From contig NZ_FRAS01000012.1 in NCBI RefSeq assembly GCF_900142395.1, positions 78,033 through 142,032 on the forward strand: a stretch of DNA of 64,000 bases, written 5' to 3'. The position numbers and the translations under genes were made by a program. The DNA is from Hymenobacter psychrotolerans DSM 18569. Its GTDB lineage: Bacteria; Bacteroidota; Bacteroidia; Cytophagales; Hymenobacteraceae. Numbering within the stretch: the stretch's first letter is position 1; the number at the start of each line of letters is the position of its first letter. Positions 17,125 through 25,522 of the stretch are shown in pieces. Under the pieces are notes generated by a model. That model searched no databases and was not told where the DNA came from. It saw nothing but the letters and a program-made list of their open reading frames with translations.

Positions 17125-17159
17125 CAAAGCTGCCTCGGATGGCCACGGCTAAAAAGGAC
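17125..17159 (-). promoter_or_regulatory. Late promoter copy C
   Basis: GTCCTTTTT begins at 17159 and CAGCTTTG ends at 17125, 35 bases in all, immediately after a terminator. The segment GGCAGCTTTG is identical to that of copy D. Confidence 0.7.
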
Positions 17160-17164
17160 GCAAA

Positions 17165-17193
17165 AACGCCCCGACCTATCAGGCCGGGGCGTT
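17165..17193 (-). terminator. Intrinsic terminator between head and packaging operons
   Basis: The stem AACGCCCCGGCCT-like / AGGCCGGGGCGTT (one unpaired base) is followed by T residues on the minus strand. It lies just past the stop of the 17215 gene and runs into late promoter C. Confidence 0.85.
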
Positions 17194-17214
17194 TCATCAA
17201 CAGCTCCTTCTCTC

Positions 17215-17451
17215 CTACTTCCCTTTTGCCGCAGTGGAAGCTGCTGATGTTGTGCGGCGCACCTTCCGCAGCTTCAGGTACGTCGACTCGCCCTGCTTCA
17301 CTACCAGCTCGTCGGCCTCGGCCACACTGAGGGTACGGAGGTCGATGGTCTGGTAACCCAGGGCGCGGACCACGTAGCGGCCCGGCTCCTGAGTTGCCTC
17401 GTACTTGGCGGCTACGTCCGGGCGCAGCAGTTTTTGCCAGTCCTTGTTCAC
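17215..17451 (-). CDS. Small phage head/tail protein
   Basis: This 78-residue basic protein starts 3 bases after the stop of the 17455-18024 gene. It contains a beta-like middle (GRYVVRALGYQTIDLRTLSV) and a basic tail (KVRRTTSAAS). It is last in the capsid operon before a terminator. No family is recognised; the 20974-21174 gene is of similar size and position in its own operon. Confidence 0.6.
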   Translation of the reverse strand: MNKDWQKLLRPDVAAKYEATQEPGRYVVRALGYQTIDLRTLSVAEADELVVKQGESTYLKLRKVRRTTSAASTAAKGK

Positions 17452-17454
17452 GGC

Positions 17455-18024
17455 TTAGCCTCCTGCGGGCGTTACCACGCCGGTGCTGGCTGCGATGGAC
17501 GAGCCATCCTTCAGCTTGATGTCACCTTCGTAGAAGAGCAGGCCGTTGGCATAGCCCTCTACTTTGAACGTGAAGCCGTTCCGGCCGCTGCCCAGCGTAC
17601 CAGAGTCGTACTCGCCCAGGATTTCCACGCCCAGACCTTCCTGGCCCAACTGGAGCACCGTGCCATCGGCGGTGGTCACCAGCATGATAGCCGAGTGGTT
17701 TTTGATCTGACGATCAAACTCAGCCGCCTCCTTCGCGTTGCCCGGATGGAAGAACGTGAAGTCGATTTTCTTGCCGCGGCCGTCCCGTTCACCCACGTTG
17801 CCCAGTTTGAGTTGGGCGGTGCCCAGCGTGCTGTAGCACTTCACGAAGCCTTTGCTGGCAGCAAAACCGTGCGTACCATCCACCGTTACCGAGTCGCCGG
17901 CACCCGTACTGGTCTTCACGCCCTTGATGGACGTGAAGTCCTGCTCAGCAGCAATGAAGAGGTTCTGCTTCAGGCCCGGCGTGTTGTCTTTGCCCTGTGG
18001 GCCTTTGAGATCAAATAAATCCAT
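17455..18024 (-). CDS. Phage structural protein, possible tail tube or head decoration
   Basis: This 189-residue beta-rich protein (MDLFDLKGPQGKDNTPGLKQ) ends in EGDIKLKDGSSIAASTGVVT. The pattern of short beta-strands with Gly turns, and its place two genes behind the major capsid protein, fit a major tail or decoration protein. No catalytic residues or signal peptide are visible. Exact role is undetermined. Confidence 0.6.
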   Translation of the reverse strand: MDLFDLKGPQGKDNTPGLKQNLFIAAEQDFTSIKGVKTSTGAGDSVTVDGTHGFAASKGFVKCYSTLGTAQLKLGNVGERDGRGKKIDFTFFHPGNAKEAAEFDRQIKNHSAIMLVTTADGTVLQLGQEGLGVEILGEYDSGTLGSGRNGFTFKVEGYANGLLFYEGDIKLKDGSSIAASTGVVTPAGG

Positions 18025-18090
18025 AATTCGGATCGGATTGACGTATAAAACTTATGAATTCAGCCTGCTGACGCGGGCTTACTTAGCGGC

Positions 18091-18387
18091 TTAGACTTTG
18101 CGCAGCAAGCCCGAACCAGTCTTCACCAGCGCGGCCAGCACTTCTTTGTTCTTCTGCAGGTCTTTGGCTTTCACCTCGGTGCCTTCGTAGTTGAACTGCT
18201 GCGCCAGCACCTGGTACTGCGTCTTGTCGTGCGTCACCACTACCAGCGTCGGCGTTGCGGCCTCGGCGTTGGAGAGCTTTTCGCTCAAATCACCAATGGC
18301 CTCTTCGGCAGTGGCGTTGTCCTGCTTCAGTTGGGCGTTTTCAGCTTCCAAGCGAGCAATTTTCTGTTCTGGGGTTTCAGTGTCCAT
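18091..18387 (-). CDS. Small coiled-coil phage protein
   Basis: This 98-residue protein has an N-terminal coiled coil (EQKIARLEAENAQLKQDNAT). A short beta/alpha segment (TLVVVTHDKTQYQVLAQQF) and a basic helix follow. It lies directly behind the major capsid gene. A head-fibre or trimerising decoration role is possible; no family is recognised. Confidence 0.65.
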   Translation of the reverse strand: MDTETPEQKIARLEAENAQLKQDNATAEEAIGDLSEKLSNAEAATPTLVVVTHDKTQYQVLAQQFNYEGTEVKAKDLQKNKEVLAALVKTGSGLLRKV

Positions 18388-18474
18388 GATTGTGGCTTAA
18401 TGACAATGAGAAATATGACGGTACTCGGATGACGAAGGCCGGCACCCGCGTGGGGTGCCGGCTCGTCGGGGCGC

Positions 18475-19434
18475 TTAGGCCAAGTCCTGGTCGTTGGTGT
18501 AGACGATTTCCGGGATGATGAAGCCCACACCCTTGCTCCAGTCGCTGTACACCTTCACCTGACGGTCTACATTCTCCACCTGGAACTTGCCCTGGTTGCC
18601 GGTGCGCTTGCCCAGCACGAGGGCGTTGGCCTTCGGCGTGCACCAGATTTTGTTGGCACCCGACATCGAAGGCAGACCAACCACCGTGATGTTGGTGTTG
18701 TTGATCTTGTCGCCCAGCATGCCTTCCACTTTCGTGTTCTTGCCATACTTGCGCTCCTGGCCACGCAGGAAGCGGCGCTGCACCTGCTCCGACACAGCCA
18801 GCTGCATCGGGATGCTCCAGTAAGCCTGGCCGATGCGGTCAGCGAACTGCTCCAGCTGCTCTACCAGCGCTTCGGGGTCCGTTTCCAGCGCACCCGTCAC
18901 GATAGGCGTGATGCGGCCGGCCGTGATGTGGGTGTTGATGGTCTTCTTCAGACCATTCATCGACGTACCGGCAGCGCCAGGCGTGCCAGCAGTCGGGGCT
19001 ACATACACGCCGTTGTACACCTCCAGCAACTCGTAGTCCTGGTTCGACTGCGGAATCAGATACTCTTCGATGTACCAGCGGATGAAGGGCCACGACTTGC
19101 GGTCAATGCCTTCCCCCGTAAGGAAGCCGAGCCACGAGGCTTCCAACTCGTCGGGGTATTCGGCAGTGTCGATTTTCATCTTGAACTGCTCGATGCCAAC
19201 GGGCGTGAACGTCACGCTGGCCAGCGGCGTGTACGCCTTCTGGAAAGGCTGCAGCACGCGGGTCATGAGGGTTTTGGCCGCACGGTACACGGTTTCATCC
19301 GTCAGGATGGGCGTGAGCAGCGAGTCGGTAACACTCGGGCGGAACAACAGCTTCGCGAGACGCTGCAGGTTTTGGCCCTGGTTGATGTAATACGCGCCGA
19401 ATTCGGCGATAATAGCGGAGGTTTGGAGGCTCAT
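18475..19434 (-). CDS. Major capsid protein
   Basis: This 319-residue protein lies between the prohead protease gene and small head genes, the standard site for the coat protein. It begins MSLQTSAIIAEFGAYYINQG, has a helical N-arm, then alternating strands, and ends with SDWSKGVGFIIPEIVYTNDQ, which resembles the end of the HK97-fold coat proteins of Bacteroidota prophages. No enzymatic motif. It would form the icosahedral shell after cleavage or maturation by the protease encoded upstream. Confidence 0.75.
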   Translation of the reverse strand: MSLQTSAIIAEFGAYYINQGQNLQRLAKLLFRPSVTDSLLTPILTDETVYRAAKTLMTRVLQPFQKAYTPLASVTFTPVGIEQFKMKIDTAEYPDELEASWLGFLTGEGIDRKSWPFIRWYIEEYLIPQSNQDYELLEVYNGVYVAPTAGTPGAAGTSMNGLKKTINTHITAGRITPIVTGALETDPEALVEQLEQFADRIGQAYWSIPMQLAVSEQVQRRFLRGQERKYGKNTKVEGMLGDKINNTNITVVGLPSMSGANKIWCTPKANALVLGKRTGNQGKFQVENVDRQVKVYSDWSKGVGFIIPEIVYTNDQDLA

Positions 19435-19494
19435 CGCTTCGTAGTGATAAAATGAAAAGTTGGAATCGTTGGTAGCTAGTGGGACAACCCGCGC

Positions 19495-20856
19495 CTAGTT
19501 GAAGCGCGGGTCGTTGTCGAGAGCCTTGTTGTGGTCGAGTTCGGCAATGGCCTTGTTGTGGTCCACAGCACCGGACTCTGCTACATCGGACTTCTCCTTT
19601 GCAGCGCTGGTGGGCACTTCGCCGGGCTGGTTGCCGTACTCGTCGGCCTTGGCTACGGCCTCATCACGCTGCTTTACCAGCGCCTCAATCGAGTCGACAC
19701 CGGCAGCAGCCAGGGCAGCGGTGGTAGCGTTGTGGGCGGTGGTGGCAGCTTCGAAGGCAGCCAGCGCGTCGGCCGACACGATGCCGGCTCCTTTGATGTT
19801 GGCCGCGTCCAACTCCTCGTTGGCAGCGTCGACGAGGCTGGCCGTTACGGCCGCACCCGTCAGGCCGGCCAGTGCAGCGACGGCCGGGAAACGTTTCAGA
19901 AAACTCATAGTATTGGAATTGGAATGGTTGGCTTGGGTAGCGCCGGCCTCAGTGGGCTCAGCATCAGTGCCGGTGGCCAGCGCAATAGCGCGCTGCACGG
20001 CATAGTCGAAGGAGCCCACCGCCGTGATGAGCCCCATTTCTTTGGCTTCGGAGGCGAAGAACATGCCGCCCTTCAGTGCCTTTTCGGCCGTTTTTGGATT
20101 GAGCCGCTCCCCAATGGCCGACTTCACATGGTCGTGAAAAACAGCCCGCAACGGGTTGAGCACGTTGGCCTTGTAAGGCTTGTAGTCGCCACCCAGCGCG
20201 GCGAAGAATTCGGAGTTCTTATCCTCCGAGCCATCGGCCACCATGTCGTGAAACTTCACGCCCAGCTTCTCCAGCGCGGGCTTGATGTCCTGAAAAGAGG
20301 CCATCACCCCGATAGACCCGATGCGGCAGGTTTCGTTGTTGAGGATGATTTCGGGGCAGGCAACGGCAGCCCACACGGCAGCCGAACCAATCATACCATC
20401 CGAGTAAGCAACGATGGGTTTGTTCAGCGCGGAAAGGCCTGCGGCAAACTCTGCTGTCCCATCCACCGAACCGCCGCCCGAATCGATATCGAGCACGTGG
20501 GCAATGACATTGTCGTGGCGGTCAGCCGCCTGGATGGCACGCAGCAGCGACGCGGTGCCGGGCACATCGGTACACAGGCCGACCTGGTCCTGCTTCATCA
20601 TCACGCCCTTCAGCTGGTGCACGGCCACGGCCCCATCGGGCGCGTCGTCGTACTTCTTGGCCTTGGAGCGGCCACCACCAGAAGCGGCGGCGAACAACAC
20701 GAAAGCCTCCTCAGCCGGAGCAGCCGGCGCACTAGCTGTGGCCGGCTGCCCACCATTGAGCATAGCCGCAATCTGCGGCAGATAACCGAACACCGTCTCG
20801 CTCTGGATAGCCCAGGGCGAACGTAGTATGGCGGACAAAAGATGATTGACTTGCAT
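19495..20856 (-). CDS. Prohead protease (S49/ClpP-like) fused to a scaffold-like C-terminus
   Basis: The 453-residue product has an SppA/protein-C-type protease domain at about residues 70-290. The probable nucleophile is the Ser in SDGMIGSAAVWAAVACPE, and the preceding hydrophobic strand pattern is DIDSGGGSVDG. From about residue 317 there is a separate Ala/Glu/Asp-rich helical region typical of scaffolds. An internal ATG at 19908 (MSFLKRFPAVAALAG) could initiate a 137-residue stand-alone scaffold, as in lambda C/Nu3. The gene is first in the capsid operon behind late promoter D, and precedes the major capsid gene. Confidence 0.85.
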   Translation of the reverse strand: MQVNHLLSAILRSPWAIQSETVFGYLPQIAAMLNGGQPATASAPAAPAEEAFVLFAAASGGGRSKAKKYDDAPDGAVAVHQLKGVMMKQDQVGLCTDVPGTASLLRAIQAADRHDNVIAHVLDIDSGGGSVDGTAEFAAGLSALNKPIVAYSDGMIGSAAVWAAVACPEIILNNETCRIGSIGVMASFQDIKPALEKLGVKFHDMVADGSEDKNSEFFAALGGDYKPYKANVLNPLRAVFHDHVKSAIGERLNPKTAEKALKGGMFFASEAKEMGLITAVGSFDYAVQRAIALATGTDAEPTEAGATQANHSNSNTMSFLKRFPAVAALAGLTGAAVTASLVDAANEELDAANIKGAGIVSADALAAFEAATTAHNATTAALAAAGVDSIEALVKQRDEAVAKADEYGNQPGEVPTSAAKEKSDVAESGAVDHNKAIAELDHNKALDNDPRFN

Positions 20857-20878
20857 CGACTTGGGTAAAGAATCGATA

Positions 20879-20913
20879 CAAAGCTGCCGGCACCGCTTAC
20901 CGGGAAAAAGGAC
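20879..20913 (-). promoter_or_regulatory. Late promoter copy D
   Basis: GTCCTTTTT begins at 20913 and CAGCTTTG ends at 20879, 35 bases. It sits directly behind a terminator and 22 bases before the protease ATG. Confidence 0.7.
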
Positions 20914-20920
20914 AGAAAAA

Positions 20921-20945
20921 AGCCCCAGCCGGGCAGGCTGGGGCT
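20921..20945 (-). terminator. Intrinsic terminator between tail and head operons
   Basis: A 10-base stem (AGCCCCAGCC / GGCTGGGGCT) with a five-base loop is followed by TTTTTT, which overlaps the upstream flank of late promoter D. Confidence 0.85.
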
Positions 20946-20973
20946 TTCATTCGTCCAACTCCGTATGAGGTGG

Positions 20974-21174
20974 TTATTGCACCCCGACCTGCCCCTCCGG
21001 TGCAGGCAGATCGGGCTCCTGCGTAGCAGCCTGCCGTTGCGGGTCAATGACCGGCACCACCTTGCCGGCCACTATTTTCTGGCCCGCCAGCACGTCTGAC
21101 AAATGCATTCGGGTGCCAACGGTTACGGTGCCCTGCAGCGCGTCCTGGTATTCTTCGATTACTTCTACCAACAT
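20974..21174 (-). CDS. Small phage protein
   Basis: This 66-residue protein (MLVEVIEEYQDALQG) overlaps the stop of the lectin-like gene by one base and precedes a terminator. It has a beta-like middle (VTVGTRMHLSDVLAGQKIV) and an acidic Pro-rich tail. No family is recognised; it is probably a minor virion or assembly factor. Confidence 0.55.
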   Translation of the reverse strand: MLVEVIEEYQDALQGTVTVGTRMHLSDVLAGQKIVAGKVVPVIDPQRQAATQEPDLPAPEGQVGVQ

Positions 21175-21803
21175 CAGAGTACTATTTCGCGGGTTCCCCC
21201 GTCCGTGAATGTCATTTCGCCGCCTAAGCTCCCTTTGTTCAGGGCCGGGCCATCGGCCTCATTAAAGTCAAACTCAATCAGGGCGACGCCGTTGGCCTCG
21301 ATCAGCAGGTAGTCAATCATGCCGACAAACGCGGCATTGCCCGTTCGGCCCGCAATATAGAAAACAGCATTCTGCACTACCGTCGGCGCGAAGTTGGGAA
21401 CGGTGATAGCGCCACTGGCCCCTCCATCCAGCAGGCCGTTCAGCTGGCTGCTGGCATACCCGTACTGTATTTCGTGCAGGCCCTCGTCTGTAACCGTGGC
21501 GTTCAGCGGCATGCGTACCTCAACGCCCGTGGCATTGGCCGGCGAATACAACTCGTATTTGCCCGCATTGAAGTTGTAAATCATCGACCAGATGTCGGAA
21601 GGCCCACTTTGCACCCCGAACACATACGCGCCCGGGCTCTGGAGCTGCTTCAGGCGAACCACCATGCGCCAGTTCAGGCCCAGCGTTAATCCGGCCCCGG
21701 CCGTTTGCAACGTCCCCGTCGCGCCCGGCCCCACCAGCACGCCCCGATTGATAGCGCCGAACGAACGGAAGCCGCCGGCAGATTTTCTAAGTGGAATCGG
21801 CAT
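21174..21803 (-). CDS. Phage protein with concanavalin/LamG-like fold, probable tail fibre accessory
   Basis: This 209-residue beta-rich protein has a jelly-roll lectin look: GLNWRMVVRLKQLQ, YNFNAGKYELYSPA, HEIQYGYASSQLNGLLDGG and IEFDFNEADGPALNKGSLGG, which matches the typical end of LamG-like domains. It overlaps the upstream fibre gene by one base. Carbohydrate recognition on the host surface is a reasonable inference. Confidence 0.6.
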   Translation of the reverse strand: MPIPLRKSAGGFRSFGAINRGVLVGPGATGTLQTAGAGLTLGLNWRMVVRLKQLQSPGAYVFGVQSGPSDIWSMIYNFNAGKYELYSPANATGVEVRMPLNATVTDEGLHEIQYGYASSQLNGLLDGGASGAITVPNFAPTVVQNAVFYIAGRTGNAAFVGMIDYLLIEANGVALIEFDFNEADGPALNKGSLGGEMTFTDGGTREIVL

Positions 21804-23443
21804 CAGGAAAGTGTAAAGAGCGTGTAAGCATTAAAGGCGGTGTTGGTGCGCTGCGGCACCACGACGAGTACCACATCTGTGGTGCCGGCCGTGGCGAAGG
21901 CGGCGGCTATATCCGCCGTCACGTCCGCATCACTGGTGCGTTCCGGGCCCCAGGCGGTGTTGTCGCCGGACTTGAGTACCTGCGCTTTGTAGCCGCTGGC
22001 ATTCACGTTTCGCACCACGGCGAAGGTTTTCGCCGTGGTCAGCACGAGCTTATCCGTGCCGGCGCTGCCATCGGTGGTGGCCTGGTAGGGCTCGGCGCTG
22101 GTGCCGCCGGGAGCCGCCACCACCTGCGTGCCGTTCAGAATGGTGGTACCCGCCGGCAGCACGCTGGTGCCCTTCAGATACACCTTGCCGCCCCCGCTGA
22201 AGGTGTTATCCTTCAGGCCCACACTTTCCAGCGTCAGCTCCTTGCCGGCCGGCACCTTGAAGACAACTTGCGGGAAATAGCCGCCAATGAAGTGGGTGCC
22301 GCCCAGCCCGTTTATCTCAATAGTCCCGTTCTGCGCCACCAGATTAACCACTCTGGAATATTCGCGCACGAACAGCGTCAGGCCGTTCAGCTCCTGAATG
22401 TGCGGGCCGTTCTCCAAGTAGGTACCGGCCGCCAATTGCGCGCTGGAGAGTAGCGTGAAAGCGTAATTCAGCCGCACCGCCCCGAAAATACCCGTGAAAC
22501 TGAGCGCATCCGCTAAGCTGGTGCCCTGGTACTGCCCCCCGCCTAAGCTGGTGGCATACACGCGCGGCATCAGCGGCCGGTTCAGCTTGTTCTGAATGCC
22601 GACCGATACCTTGTCCTCCGTTACTGCGCCGTTCTGCAGGTGGCCGGTGGCTACCGCCTGCCCGTGCAGCGTGCCGTAGTGGCGGATTTCATCGTTGTTG
22701 TTGGCATCCTCCACGGCCTCGAAGTGAATCTGACTTTCCGAGTGCGTGGTGGCAGCTAGTTGCTCAGGCGAGAAGCTGCCGCCAGTGGGCACATCCGCTG
22801 TCAGCGAGGCAAAATTGATGTAGTTCGGGTCATCATCCTCGCCCGTTGGTTCCGGATTCCAGGGTGCCTGCCCCGGCAGCGGCACTTTCTTCTTCAGCTC
22901 CAGCAGACGGGTTTGCCCGTTGCCGAAGGTCCATTTCACCACGTCGCCGGCTTCGAAAGGCTGATCCTCCAGTACCAGCGTCGGATAGGAATTTACCTTA
23001 TCATCTTCTGAGCCCGAAGTCTGCACCCACAGGCACATGACCTTCTCCACGGTTTCGGGCTTCTCGTCCCGATATGCCTCAATGGTGCCCAGCGAGTGGC
23101 GGCGCAGCTGAAAGTAGATGGGAGGCAGGTCGATGCCGGCCAGCTCTGACGTCACGACTTGGCTGGCGGTGCCCCCGGCCACAGCCACGGCCGTCATCTC
23201 CGCCACCAGCATATACGTTGGAATCGTGGCCAGCGCATCCAGGTTGGGAATGCGGTACAGGCCACCACGGATATCGTTGGTGGTCGTGGCCAGCCGGTTC
23301 AGGAAGTTGCGCCGAATATCCTTGACAAACTCCTGGAAGGTGGCCTCCGTGATGTTCTGGAACTCATTATCGGCAAACCGGCCCAGCCACTTCGTCTCGA
23401 ACTGCTGGGGTGATAAAGAGGGATTGGGAATAGGTACGGCCAT
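21803..23443 (-). CDS. Phage tail fibre or tip protein
   Basis: This 546-residue protein has an N-terminal helical part (residues 1-60), an acidic linker near residues 195-210 (EPTGEDDDPNYINFAS) and a long beta-rich C-terminal half of the kind found in fibres. The stretch HLQNGAVTEDKVSVGIQNKL, about residues 268-287, resembles the fibre repeat that connects shaft and head. It overlaps the lectin-like gene by one base, and that protein may be its partner. No known family is assigned. Confidence 0.65.
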   Translation of the reverse strand: MAVPIPNPSLSPQQFETKWLGRFADNEFQNITEATFQEFVKDIRRNFLNRLATTTNDIRGGLYRIPNLDALATIPTYMLVAEMTAVAVAGGTASQVVTSELAGIDLPPIYFQLRRHSLGTIEAYRDEKPETVEKVMCLWVQTSGSEDDKVNSYPTLVLEDQPFEAGDVVKWTFGNGQTRLLELKKKVPLPGQAPWNPEPTGEDDDPNYINFASLTADVPTGGSFSPEQLAATTHSESQIHFEAVEDANNNDEIRHYGTLHGQAVATGHLQNGAVTEDKVSVGIQNKLNRPLMPRVYATSLGGGQYQGTSLADALSFTGIFGAVRLNYAFTLLSSAQLAAGTYLENGPHIQELNGLTLFVREYSRVVNLVAQNGTIEINGLGGTHFIGGYFPQVVFKVPAGKELTLESVGLKDNTFSGGGKVYLKGTSVLPAGTTILNGTQVVAAPGGTSAEPYQATTDGSAGTDKLVLTTAKTFAVVRNVNASGYKAQVLKSGDNTAWGPERTSDADVTADIAAAFATAGTTDVVLVVVPQRTNTAFNAYTLFTLS

Positions 23444-23447
23444 TTAG

Positions 23448-24152
23448 TTATTGAATTTGCAGAGCAACCCGGAAGCCACTCTTAATAATGATTGTCTGGC
23501 CGGCCTGCACCGTGGCCATTAGCTCCCCTTTGCGGTTTTTCACCGTCACAGAACCCGTTCCTGTAGCGGCCCCAGTGGAGCCGCTGAGCACGCCGCCCCC
23601 GACCAGTGGCAGGGCTCCAGCATAGTACACGGCCGGGCGCGACAGCTCCCCGGTAAACTGCAGATCAATGCCGGCGCGGGCGGAGGGGCTGCTGCCCTCG
23701 CTGCCAGAGCGGAACACCAGGAAAGACTCGCGGCTGCCGACCAGCCGCAGCCGGCCGGCCATGTCACGCAGCATCACCAGGCAGCGCCGCCCCTGCAGCG
23801 CCCAGATTGCCGCACCCTCGTCGCCGTTCTGGGCGCGGGTGGCATTGACCTTGGTGGCATAGGTTGTCACGCCTCGGGCCGCTTTCGGGGTCTCATCGAA
23901 CTTGATGGTGTTCTGCGTCACCTTCAGCTCATACCAGCCAGTGTTGGGAGCCAGCTGCAGGTTGCCCAGGATGGTGCTGCCGTCCGTGGCCGGGTCAGCC
24001 AGCAGGTATTCCACCGGCAGGCAGTACAGGTTGAGGAAGCCCACCAGCCCGCCAGCCGTAGCAGCCGGCAGGGGCTGCGGCGTGAAGGGTGTGGGAGCCA
24101 GCACCTGGTCGATTGCGGAGGGTTGAGTTGAAGCCACGAAGCCGGGGGACAA
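23448..24152 (-). CDS. Phage structural protein of unknown function
   Basis: This 234-residue beta-rich protein has a Pro-rich N-terminus and a C-terminal strand-turn segment (GSVTVKNRKGELMATVQAGQ). It lies 4 bases before the fibre gene. The segment RLRLVGSRESFLVFRSGSE is mildly basic. No catalytic motif is visible. Its position suggests a tail or baseplate component. Confidence 0.6.
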   Translation of the reverse strand: MSPGFVASTQPSAIDQVLAPTPFTPQPLPAATAGGLVGFLNLYCLPVEYLLADPATDGSTILGNLQLAPNTGWYELKVTQNTIKFDETPKAARGVTTYATKVNATRAQNGDEGAAIWALQGRRCLVMLRDMAGRLRLVGSRESFLVFRSGSEGSSPSARAGIDLQFTGELSRPAVYYAGALPLVGGGVLSGSTGAATGTGSVTVKNRKGELMATVQAGQTIIIKSGFRVALQIQ

Positions 24153-24210
24153 AAGTCAATTTTGAAGGGACAAACGGTGGAGTGGTTTTCGGCCCTTTTT
24201 GAAGAAATAA

Positions 24211-24762
24211 TCAGATAGTCGGGCGAGGTGGTGCGCCGTTCACCACAATGGGCAGCTTAAGCAGCTCACGGCGCACTACCTTCACGGCCTTCAGCGGCGA
24301 GACCCTGGCCGACACCTTGCGGCTCCGGTCTTCCTTGCGCTGACGCTGGTAGCTCTTCTTCACGGCATCGAACGATTTGTCCGTGTCGGAGAAGTCGTAC
24401 TTGGCCCGCCACTCGTTGATCGAGTCGTGCAGCCCCTGCCCATTGGCGACGTTGGTAGCTACCTGCCCATACATCTCCTTCAGCATCACCTCGTCGACGA
24501 ACTTGCCAAACAGGTAGATAGTGCCGGTAGTGAAGCTGCGCAGCCCCCACTTCTGCGCCGGATACCCATCCGTGCCAAAGGAGAACTTCTCGGTGTACTC
24601 GGCCATGCTGCTCTCCTTGCGCTTATCCTTCAGCGGCCGGCGCAGCAGCAGCACGAGCATAATGCCGAACTGGTCCCCCATCGAGAGGTCATAGTCCTCG
24701 CCGAGATGCACCAGTAAATACTTTTTGACGTGGGGTCGAACGGGAATTTGAAGGCTGCTCAC
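24211..24762 (-). CDS. Phage protein of unknown function, first gene of the tail operon
   Basis: This 183-residue basic protein begins MSSLQIPVRPHVKKYLLVHLG and has a hydrophobic strand (FGIMLVLLLRR). A helical, Lys/Arg-rich second half (KKSYQRQRKEDRSRKVS) follows. Its basic charge suggests nucleic-acid or capsid contact. It is expressed from late promoter E, 22 bases upstream. I recall similar proteins in Bacteroidota prophages but know no function. Confidence 0.65.
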   Translation of the reverse strand: MSSLQIPVRPHVKKYLLVHLGEDYDLSMGDQFGIMLVLLLRRPLKDKRKESSMAEYTEKFSFGTDGYPAQKWGLRSFTTGTIYLFGKFVDEVMLKEMYGQVATNVANGQGLHDSINEWRAKYDFSDTDKSFDAVKKSYQRQRKEDRSRKVSARVSPLKAVKVVRRELLKLPIVVNGAPPRPTI

Positions 24763-24784
24763 AGACAGAGTTGCTTAGGAGAAA

Positions 24785-24819
24785 CAAACGTAAGCCCAGC
24801 CCCAGCCGAGCAAAAGGAC
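24785..24819 (-). promoter_or_regulatory. Late promoter copy E
   Basis: GTCCTTTT begins at 24819 and TACGTTTG ends at 24785, 35 bases. It starts the tail operon 24762-20974 and has the -7 element closest to the general TAnnTTTG consensus. Confidence 0.65.
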
Positions 24820-25080
24820 TGATAAACACTGTGAAGCATGCAGAAGAAAAAGAGTAGGAGTTGACCCATTTAAGGCAATACAGATTCGTAAACAATTAAT
24901 GCAATTATCGCGGATTGCTTACAAAAATGTATCAGCAACAATTCCACCAACTTCCGAACCCGACCTTTTTTGCATTCCAAAAAGAAAAACGGCTCGGCGG
25001 CAGCAGCACGGTTTTTCACCCGTCCGCGCTACGTAAAAAAGCAGCGGGCACTTTTCAGCTATAAATGCCGAAAACACCGA

Positions 25081-25353
25081 CCTACACGACCTACACAACC
25101 TACATTCTTGAAAAACCTTTATTCCAGACTGTAAACAACGTTTTGTCTGTAGGTCGCCTGTAGGTTGGCGGCTGTTTTTGTAGGCTTCAGGAGGTTGAGG
25201 CTAAAAGGCCCAACCTACACCGACCTACAGAAACCTACAGCCAACCTACAGCCAGAAGAAGAGAACAGACCCTTAAAACCTACTTTATAGAGAATAGAAA
25301 TACTTTTTACATAATTGTCTCACCCTGTAGGTTTGTAGGTCGGTGTAGGTTGG
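25081..25353. repeat. ACCTACA / TGTAGGT iteron field
   Basis: Thirteen copies of CCTACA occur in four clusters. Forward copies are at 25081, 25090, 25099 and at 25214, 25224, 25234, 25245. Reverse copies (TGTAGG) are at 25148, 25159, 25179 and at 25326, 25334, 25344. Spacing within clusters is 8-11 bases, except one gap of 20. The 20-base segment 25210-25229 is an exact inverted copy of 25334-25353. The field lies next to the primase-helicase gene, so a replication origin or regulator-binding array is likely; CRISPR is excluded by the short, irregular spacing. Confidence 0.75.
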
Positions 25354-25500
25354 TATTTATAAGGGGGCACCGTGCATATCATATTTTTTACTGCATTGTC
25401 GCCTTAATGCGCCCGCCCGCCCGCCCCTGCGCCCGCGCCCCTACATTGTACTATCTGTAGCACCTGCGCCCCACTAGGCCCACCCGATAGCACGAAAAAA

Positions 25501-25522
25501 GGGCAGCGCGTCTGCGCTGCCC
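25501..25522 (-). terminator. Intrinsic terminator after the primase
   Basis: The perfect 9-base stem GGGCAGCGC / GCGCTGCCC is followed by TTTTTT on the minus strand, about 95 bases past the primase stop. Confidence 0.85.

Noticed and set aside
25081..25353. CRISPR array
   Set aside because: Units are only 6-7 bases, alternate in direction and are 8-20 bases apart; there are no cas genes.
25409..25440. GCCCGCCC tract as a tandem-repeat locus
   Set aside because: The tract is short and irregular; it may simply be part of the origin-like region.
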